Shown: positions 41,877 to 47,658 of the stretch, in pieces
How positions within the stretch are numbered: position 1 is the first letter of the stretch
Layout of the letters: each line of letters begins with the position of its first letter
Assembly (NCBI GenBank): GCA_024684215.1
Contig: JAIKXH010000025.1
Coordinates: 1-47,658 of the forward strand
Direction: 5' to 3'
Source: Lachnospiraceae bacterium
GTDB taxonomy: Bacteria; Bacillota; Clostridia; Lachnospirales; Lachnospiraceae
Length of the DNA stretch: 47,658 nucleotides
Program-made: the position numbers and the translations under genes
Notes under the pieces: model-generated
The model's input: the letters and a program-made list of their open reading frames with translations, nothing else
Databases searched by the model: none
Told to the model about the DNA's origin: nothing

Positions 41877-42569
41877 ATGAATAAAAATACAATTGAACAG
41901 CCTTATGAAAAGTTTGTAAAATATGGAGCCGGTTCGCTTTCCGAAAGTGAGTTGTTAGCCATTATTTTAAGGACGGGCACAAAAGATTTAAGCGCACTTG
42001 AGATAGCCGGAAATGTTCTATCCCTTGGCAAATACCCCAGAGAGGGCCTTTTGGGACTTTATGATGTAAGTCTTGATGAACTATGCAAGATTAAGGGCGT
42101 GGGCATGGTAAAAGCCATTAAACTAAAAGCTTTAACCGAAGTATCCATGAGAATGCACAGAGCGTGTGCTAAAAGCGGATTTAAAGCCGATAATCCTTCG
42201 TCCGTAGCGGATTATTTTATGGAGGATTTAAGGCATTTGGATCACGAGACCGTTATGCTCTGCGGGCTTGATGCGAAATTGCAGCTTCTCTTCAGTACCA
42301 AAGTATCCGAAGGAAGTGTAAACATGTCTTTGATTTCTCCGAGGACAGTGTTTTTAAAAGCTTTAAAAGGAAAAGCGGTTTATATAATCCTGGTGCACAA
42401 TCATCCAAGCGGCGATCCGACTCCTTCCTGCGCTGATTTCGAACTTACCGAAAGTATCGATGATGCCGGAAGGATGCTCGAAATTAAGCTTCTGGACCAT
42501 ATTATTATAGGTGATAACAAATATTACAGCTTCAAGGAAGAAGGCAGACTTAAAAGGCGGAAGGAATGA
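41877..42569 (+). CDS. radC: RadC family (UPF0758) JAB-domain protein
   Basis: This 230-residue protein has an N-terminal helix-hairpin-helix region (LCKIKGVGMVKAIKLKAL) and a C-terminal JAB/MPN metalloprotease-like domain with the HNHPSGDPTPSCAD motif (His-x-His...Asp). The historical link to DNA repair is doubtful and the biochemical role is not settled. The start follows GGGAGG. It ends immediately before mreB, as in many Firmicutes. Confidence 0.94.
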   Translation: MNKNTIEQPYEKFVKYGAGSLSESELLAIILRTGTKDLSALEIAGNVLSLGKYPREGLLGLYDVSLDELCKIKGVGMVKAIKLKALTEVSMRMHRACAKSGFKADNPSSVADYFMEDLRHLDHETVMLCGLDAKLQLLFSTKVSEGSVNMSLISPRTVFLKALKGKAVYIILVHNHPSGDPTPSCADFELTESIDDAGRMLEIKLLDHIIIGDNKYYSFKEEGRLKRRKE

Positions 42570-42570
42570 A

Positions 42571-43578
42571 ATGAGTAACGCATTCGGCATTGATTTAGGA
42601 ACTAACAACATTAAGATTTATTCACTTGCAACCGATGATATTATGGTTCAGAAAAATCTTATTGCCATTCAGAATAAGAATACGATTTTTGCGTACGGAG
42701 ACTCAGCATATGATATGTATGAGAAGGCTCCCGCAAATTTTGATATCACTTTTCCCGTAAACAACGGTGTTATTTCAGACCTAAACAATATGGAGACACT
42801 TATTAAGTTCTTTATTTCGGATCTCCAGGAAGGTCAGCTTAAACCGGCGGATTTTATCGTTGCTGTTCCGACAGACATTACAGACGTCGAAAAGAGAGCT
42901 TTTTATGACCTTATAAAAGAAGCCAATGTAAAAGGCAAAAAGATACTTGTAGCCGATAAAGCCGTTGCAGACGGCCTCGGAATGGGACTTGATGTAAAGA
43001 GTACACAGGGAATTATGGTTATTGACGTAGGATATGAGACTACCGAAATATCCGTTATATCTCTCGGCGGTATTGTGCTTAACAGACTTCTTAATGTCGG
43101 AGGTCTTGCTTTTGATGAAAATATCAAGAGTCTTGTAAGAAATGATTTTCATCTTCATATCGGAAACAAATCGGCTGAGTTTATCAAGTGCTCGCTCTCT
43201 GAGCATGAGGCTGCCGGAAAGCCTGTAACCGTTTATGGAAGAGACGTTGTAACCGGACTTCCTGTTGAAAGAGATATTCCGACTGAACTCGTCGACAAAT
43301 CTCTTATGACAGAATTTGAGAAAATTGTTGATGCAATTAAAGTTTATCTTGATCTGACACCTCCCGAGCTTGCTGCGGATATTTATAAGAATGGCATTTA
43401 TCTTACAGGCGGAGCATCGCAGGTTAATCACCTTATAGAGGCTATTGCCAACGGGACTAAGCTTAAAGTTAATGCCACTTCCAATCCTATGACCACAGTT
43501 GCAGAGGGACTTGGCAGAATGCTCAAGGAAAGCTATTACCAGAGCATTGCATATTCTGTAGAAGGAATGAGTAAATGA
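42571..43578 (+). CDS. mreB: Rod shape-determining protein MreB (divergent subtype)
   Basis: MreB is the actin-like filament protein that guides side-wall synthesis. The 335-residue protein has the phosphate-1 motif GIDLGTNNIKIY, FIVAVPTDITDVEKRAF, a phosphate-2 region DVGYETTEISVISLGG, and the adenosine motif IYLTGGASQVNHL. Most MreB proteins have D-x-GGGTT in phosphate-2; here it is GYETT. The N-terminal third is also diverged. The start is at 42571 after GGAAGGA, with upstream open frame overlapping radC ignored. It overlaps mreC by four bases, in a standard mreBCD operon. Confidence 0.93.
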   Translation: MSNAFGIDLGTNNIKIYSLATDDIMVQKNLIAIQNKNTIFAYGDSAYDMYEKAPANFDITFPVNNGVISDLNNMETLIKFFISDLQEGQLKPADFIVAVPTDITDVEKRAFYDLIKEANVKGKKILVADKAVADGLGMGLDVKSTQGIMVIDVGYETTEISVISLGGIVLNRLLNVGGLAFDENIKSLVRNDFHLHIGNKSAEFIKCSLSEHEAAGKPVTVYGRDVVTGLPVERDIPTELVDKSLMTEFEKIVDAIKVYLDLTPPELAADIYKNGIYLTGGASQVNHLIEAIANGTKLKVNATSNPMTTVAEGLGRMLKESYYQSIAYSVEGMSK

Positions 43579-44444
43579 GCCCAGTAGTTAAACCAAAAAA
43601 GGAGAAATTTACTTTTCCGGGTAAATATCTCCTTTTAATTTTATCAATATTAAGCATAGCTCTGATGATTGTAACCTATGGTACAACGGCTTTTGACAAG
43701 CCTTTTAATGCTGCCATCGGTTATGTTGTTGTACCTTTTGAAAAAGGAATCGGCAGATTGGGACAGTGGCTTGCAAACAGATCGGAAGAGTTTACCGATG
43801 TAAAAAGACTTCTTGCAGAAAATGAAGAACTAAAAAATGAAATAGCAAAGCTTACCGAGGAAAATGCTATATTATCCCAGGATAAATACGAGCTGAACTC
43901 ACTCAGAACTCTTTTTGAGCTTTCCGATGAGTATGATTCTTATAATAAAATAGGTGCCAGGATTATCGCAAAGGACAGCGGTAACTGGTTTTCATCTTTT
44001 GTTATTGACAAAGGCAGCAATGACGGCCTTGAAGTTGATATGAACGTAATAGCCGGTGGTGGGCTGGTAGGAAGTATTACCGCTATAGGACCCAATTGGG
44101 CAAGAGTTAAGGCTATTGTTTGCGATGGCAATTATGTGAGCGGACAGGTGCTTTCGACAGGGGAGACACTTGTTGTTGAGGGCGATTTAGAGCTTTTAAA
44201 CAGCAATATTATTTCTTTTTCTATGCTTGAAGATAAAGAGGATGCAGTAGTTGCCGGCGATAAGATCGTTACCAGTAAGATTAGCGATAAATATCTTCCC
44301 GGTATTCTCATTGGATTTATTCAGTATATTGAAAATGATAATAACAATCTTACCAAATCCGGATACGTAACACCTGCTGTTGACTTTGAGCATTTATCAG
44401 AAGTTCTTGTTATAACAGATATGAAAAACAATGATTATGAGTAA
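43575..44444 (+). CDS. mreC: Cell shape-determining protein MreC
   Basis: MreC links MreB and MreD to the wall synthases outside the membrane. The 289-residue protein has one membrane segment (about 15-37), a coiled coil at about 70-115 (RLLAENEELKNEIAKLTEEN), and the beta-rich extracellular domain with ARIIAKDSGNWFSSFVIDKG and VIAGGGLVGSITAIG. The length is normal. It overlaps mreB (ATGA) and lies 55 bases before mreD. Confidence 0.95.
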   Translation: MSPVVKPKKEKFTFPGKYLLLILSILSIALMIVTYGTTAFDKPFNAAIGYVVVPFEKGIGRLGQWLANRSEEFTDVKRLLAENEELKNEIAKLTEENAILSQDKYELNSLRTLFELSDEYDSYNKIGARIIAKDSGNWFSSFVIDKGSNDGLEVDMNVIAGGGLVGSITAIGPNWARVKAIVCDGNYVSGQVLSTGETLVVEGDLELLNSNIISFSMLEDKEDAVVAGDKIVTSKISDKYLPGILIGFIQYIENDNNNLTKSGYVTPAVDFEHLSEVLVITDMKNNDYE

Positions 44445-44499
44445 AACAATTCGGAATTAATAGTTTCTTCATACACTATAATCTTAAGAGTATATTTTT

Positions 44500-45009
44500 A
44501 TGCTGAGAAAACTTGTTATGGTTCTTGGAGCTTTTGCTTTATTTTTGCTTCAAAACTGTGTATTTACTCAATTTAATACAGGAGGCATTGTCCCAAATCT
44601 GATTCTTCTTATTACCGGTATATACGGCTTTATGCATGGCGAAAAAGCCGGAATTATCGCCGGCTTTTTGCTTGGACTGTGCTTCGATATTTTTTATGGG
44701 GATGTCATAGGAGTTCACGCTCTTATTTTTATGTATATAGGTTACATCAATGGAAAGTTTTGCGGAATTTACTATCCGGAAGATATAAAACTTCCGCTTT
44801 TGCTTATATTTTTAAGTAATATTTCTTGTGGCGTACTTGATTATATTTTCGGATATTTAATCAGAGGAAGAGTGCATTTCTCTTTCTATTTCGTTCATAT
44901 CATTTTGCCGGAGATGTTATATACAATGCTCATTACGATCATAGTATATCCGCTTATTGTACTGATATATAACGCATTTGAGAAACGAATCGTCAGGAAA
45001 GAGGCTTAA
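44500..45009 (+). CDS. mreD: Rod shape-determining protein MreD
   Basis: MreD is the multi-pass membrane part of the elongation complex. The 169-residue protein has about five hydrophobic segments and the family-type features VFTQFNTGGIVPNLILLITG and GEKAGIIAGFLLGLCFDIFYG. Recognition rests on topology, these motifs and position between mreC and a PBP2 gene. The following PBP2 starts three bases after its stop. Confidence 0.92.
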   Translation: MLRKLVMVLGAFALFLLQNCVFTQFNTGGIVPNLILLITGIYGFMHGEKAGIIAGFLLGLCFDIFYGDVIGVHALIFMYIGYINGKFCGIYYPEDIKLPLLLIFLSNISCGVLDYIFGYLIRGRVHFSFYFVHIILPEMLYTMLITIIVYPLIVLIYNAFEKRIVRKEA

Positions 45010-45012
45010 TAG

Positions 45013-47658
45013 GTGTTTAACAGCTTTAGAGAAAGATTAATAAATATATTTACAAATCGCCTTACGATTCTTTGGGTTATAATCGCTGTTATGGGCGGAA
45101 TACTTGTTTACAGGTGTTATAAGCTTCAGATAATCGACGGACAAAAATATCTGGATAATTTTGTGTTAAACCAGGAAAAAAGCAGAGATATTTCCCCTGC
45201 CAGAGGCAATATTTACGATAGAAACGGTAATATTTTAGCTTATAATGAGCTTGCATATTCAATCAAGATTGAGGATACATTTGAATCCTCCGGTAATTCC
45301 AAAAATAAAGAGCTCAATGAGCTTTTATACAATCTTTTAAAATTGATTGAAAAAAATGGAGACCGGATTAATACGGATTTCAAGATTTATCTTGATGAGG
45401 ATGATAATTTCACTTATTCCGTTTCCGGAACCTCCCTCGAAAGATTTCTGGCTGATGTATATGACCATATTTATACTACCGATCTTACTGAGGAGGAAAG
45501 GAATTCAACGCCCCTTGATGTAATGATTTATCTTAGCAGACCATCAGGAAAGGGCTACAGATATTATATCGGTCAGTATGAAGATCCCGAGGATTCTAAA
45601 AGTAAATGGTTACCCGGAGAAGGTTATACAAAGGAAGAATGGCTGAAAATAATCACTATGAGATTTGCCATGAGCCAGACTTCATTTAGAAAATATTTGG
45701 GAACAACTATCGCAACTGATGTTTCGGACGAAACTGTAGCGGTAATTTTGGAGAATTCCGATATTTTACCGGGCGTAACCATAGAGGAGGATACTGTAAG
45801 AAGATATGTGGACAGTTCTTATTTTTCACATATTTTAGGTTATACCGGGAAGATTTCTTCAGACGAAATGGATGCTCTTAATTTGAGGCTTTCCGAGGAG
45901 GGTATAGATACTTATACTTATTCCATTAATGATGTTGTCGGAAAGGGCGGAATAGAAAACTCCATGGAAACTGTTCTTCAGGGAGTTAAGGGCTACGAAA
46001 AGGTTATGGTCAACAATACCGGTAAAGTTATATCGGTGCTTGAAAGGCAGGAGGCTTCATCGGGCGAAGATGTATATCTTACCATCGACAAGGACCTGAC
46101 TATCGCTGTTTATAATATTATCGAACAAAAGCTGGCAGGTCTTGTAGCTTCAAAAATTATAAATGCAAAAGAGTACATTCCTTCACAAAACGCCACGGCA
46201 GCAAGTATCAAAATTCCGATTTACGATGTATATTTTGCGGTAATAAACAACTCTATTGTAGATATAAAGCATTTTGAATCGGACAATGCGCAAGAGACCG
46301 AAAAAGAAGTATATCAGGTATTCCTGGAATATAAAGAAAACTCTTTTGAGAAGCTTAAGGATGAGCTTTATACCAAAAGGACAGCATATAAAAGACTTAA
46401 TGCTGAATATCAGGTATATGAGAGTAATATTGTCAGTCTTCTTTATAAGAATAATATAATCGAGTCAGACAAGATTGATCAAAAAGATTCGACATATATA
46501 GCATGGACGACAGACGAGACTATCAGTCTTGGGGAATATCTTGATTATTGCATATCAATGAACTGGGTCGATACTTCAAAGCTTGAAATTGCCGACAAAT
46601 ATCCGTCTTCGGAGCAGATTTTTGATGCTTTATATGACAAAATCATAGAACTTATAGAGAATAATACGGAGTTTCAGAAGCGATTTTACAAGTATATGCT
46701 TCTAAATAATAAAATCACCGGCAAACAGATATGCATGCTTTTATATGAGCAGGACGCATGTAATATTCCTATTGATGAGATTGTTAATCTTAAAAACAAT
46801 CGAATCAGTTCGTATCAGTTTATGATGAATCGCATCACAAATATAGATATTACCCCTGCCCAGCTTGCGCTTGATCCTTGTAATGCTTCCGTGGTTATAA
46901 ACGATGTTAATACCGGTCAGGTTTTATGCATGGTTTCATATCCGGGGTATAATAATAACATGATGGCAAACGGTGTAGATGCCGCTTATTACGAGAAACT
47001 TACTAATGATAAGTCATCGCCGCTTCTTAATTTCGCTACTCAGTATAAGGCGGCTCCGGGTTCAACGTTTAAAATCGTTGCTGCAACTGCGGGACTTATG
47101 GAAGATGTTATAACCGTAAGAGAACCCATCAGATGTGTTGGTACTTTTGATGCAATCGGTCCGCCTTCGCCGCACTGCTGGAACACATGGGGGCACGGAA
47201 ATGAAAATGTTCAGACGGCTATCAGAGATTCATGTAACTATTTCTTTTATGAAGTTGGTTACAGGCTTGCCACAAAAGAAGGCGTTTATAATGATGAAGA
47301 AGGCCTTTCGGCGCTTGCGGAATATGCAGATCTATACGGCCTTTCTTCCAAATCCGGTGTAGAGATTTCCGAATATGAGCCGGATGTATCCGATAACGAT
47401 GCGGTCCGTTCAGCCATAGGACAAGGTACAAACAGCTATACCACGGCTCAGCTTGCGAGATATGTTTCAGCTATCGCCAACAACGGTACGGTGTATAATC
47501 TTACTCTTATTGACCATACTCAAAAGGCTTACGGAAACTCGGTTACAGTTAATGAGCCGGATGTCAGAAATATTGTCGATATACCTTCCGATTATTGGGA
47601 TGTATTTCACAAAGGCATGAGGGCGGTTGTTGAAAACAAGTCATATTTTAACGATATT
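45013..47658 (+). CDS. Penicillin-binding protein 2 (elongation transpeptidase), 3' end outside the window
   Basis: A GTG start three bases after mreD opens an 882-codon frame that continues past the window end. The product is a class B PBP, the D,D-transpeptidase of the elongation complex. It has a membrane segment (about 18-36), the N-terminal pattern ISPARGNIYDRNGNILAYNE, a dimerisation domain, and a transpeptidase domain beginning at YLTIDKDL (about 355). The active-site Ser684 is in GSTFK and SxN is at 740-742 (SCN); the KTG box lies beyond the window. An extra segment of about 235 residues (roughly 385-622) splits the start of the transpeptidase domain. mreBCD-PBP2 order supports mrdA/pbpA function. 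Confidence 0.93.
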   Translation, partial: MFNSFRERLINIFTNRLTILWVIIAVMGGILVYRCYKLQIIDGQKYLDNFVLNQEKSRDISPARGNIYDRNGNILAYNELAYSIKIEDTFESSGNSKNKELNELLYNLLKLIEKNGDRINTDFKIYLDEDDNFTYSVSGTSLERFLADVYDHIYTTDLTEEERNSTPLDVMIYLSRPSGKGYRYYIGQYEDPEDSKSKWLPGEGYTKEEWLKIITMRFAMSQTSFRKYLGTTIATDVSDETVAVILENSDILPGVTIEEDTVRRYVDSSYFSHILGYTGKISSDEMDALNLRLSEEGIDTYTYSINDVVGKGGIENSMETVLQGVKGYEKVMVNNTGKVISVLERQEASSGEDVYLTIDKDLTIAVYNIIEQKLAGLVASKIINAKEYIPSQNATAASIKIPIYDVYFAVINNSIVDIKHFESDNAQETEKEVYQVFLEYKENSFEKLKDELYTKRTAYKRLNAEYQVYESNIVSLLYKNNIIESDKIDQKDSTYIAWTTDETISLGEYLDYCISMNWVDTSKLEIADKYPSSEQIFDALYDKIIELIENNTEFQKRFYKYMLLNNKITGKQICMLLYEQDACNIPIDEIVNLKNNRISSYQFMMNRITNIDITPAQLALDPCNASVVINDVNTGQVLCMVSYPGYNNNMMANGVDAAYYEKLTNDKSSPLLNFATQYKAAPGSTFKIVAATAGLMEDVITVREPIRCVGTFDAIGPPSPHCWNTWGHGNENVQTAIRDSCNYFFYEVGYRLATKEGVYNDEEGLSALAEYADLYGLSSKSGVEISEYEPDVSDNDAVRSAIGQGTNSYTTAQLARYVSAIANNGTVYNLTLIDHTQKAYGNSVTVNEPDVRNIVDIPSDYWDVFHKGMRAVVENKSYFNDI

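Noticed and set aside
45013-47658. Suspicion of a frameshift in the PBP2 gene because of its odd middle section.
   Set aside because: The frame from the GTG at 45013 is open for all 882 codons and both flanking domains are in the same frame, so the middle is an insertion.
1-47658. CRISPR arrays, prophage, IS transposases, rRNA or tRNA genes.
   Set aside because: None seen. The repeat arrays found are short-period tandem repeats without spacers, and no transposase or phage protein is encoded.

Overview
The window is one continuous stretch of chromosomal core genome from a low-GC Gram-positive bacterium. It most likely belongs to the Clostridia, and within them the Lachnospiraceae. The evidence is the gene order ffh-rpsP-khpA-rimM-trmD-rplS-lepB-rbgA-rnhB-ylqG-flhX, the DUF512-der-plsY-gpsA block, a ~390-residue form of PRPP synthetase, an anaerobic class III ribonucleotide reductase with its activase, an endonuclease-type MutL, and an MreB subtype whose wording resembles Lachnospiraceae proteins as I remember them. 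The genus cannot be fixed by eye. There is no prophage, CRISPR array, rRNA or tRNA gene, and no clear insertion sequence. Genes are dense and nearly all on the + strand; prs is the only clear - strand gene. No gene-free stretch exceeds about 275 bases.

Layout. (1) 1-4190: translation operon with the last codons of probable ffh, then rpsP, khpA, rimM, an inserted membrane acyltransferase, a trmD fused to a GNAT-like acyltransferase domain, and rplS with its own promoter, leader hairpin and terminator. (2) 4189-9346: two type I signal peptidase genes on either side of rbgA, then rnhB, a FliK-like protein and a FlhB-tail-like protein. (3) 9374-13045: a 24-bp tandem repeat, yraN, and a two-component system with a large multi-pass histidine kinase. 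(4) 13098-14451: prs on the - strand with its terminator and a near-consensus promoter. (5) 14564-18977: DUF512 protein, der, plsY, gpsA. (6) 19042-19202: a GC-rich, almost fully self-complementary element (MITE-like or structured RNA), followed by a MoxR ATPase and a CoxE-like VWA protein. (7) 21413-25989: tyrS, purine nucleoside phosphorylase, cdd, a membrane-anchored MutS-like ATPase, and a 58-residue membrane protein with its own promoter, strong Shine-Dalgarno and terminator. (8) 26004-32650: WYL regulator, aminotransferase, nrdD, nrdG, dut and a DegV protein. (9) 32651-41833: miaB, mutS, mutL, miaA, an YnbB-like PLP protein and a DUF4321 protein. (10) 41877-47658: radC, mreB, mreC, mreD and the start of a PBP2 gene that runs off the window.

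How the genes work together. Ribosome maturation and tRNA modification (RimM, KhpA, TrmD, RbgA, Der, MiaA, MiaB) and protein export (Ffh, two LepB) fill the first block and recur later. Nucleotide supply is spread over prs, punA, cdd, nrdD/nrdG and dut. Mismatch repair (mutS, mutL) sits between the two genes for the same tRNA A37 modification (miaB, miaA). The last block is the cell elongation machine (mreBCD plus PBP2).

Most worth a second look are the TrmD-GNAT fusion, the palindromic element before the MoxR gene, the membrane MutS-like ATPase, the small membrane protein beside it, the FliK-like/FlhB-tail pair, the large insertion in PBP2, and tandem repeats that sit at or just after stop codons in several intergenic gaps.
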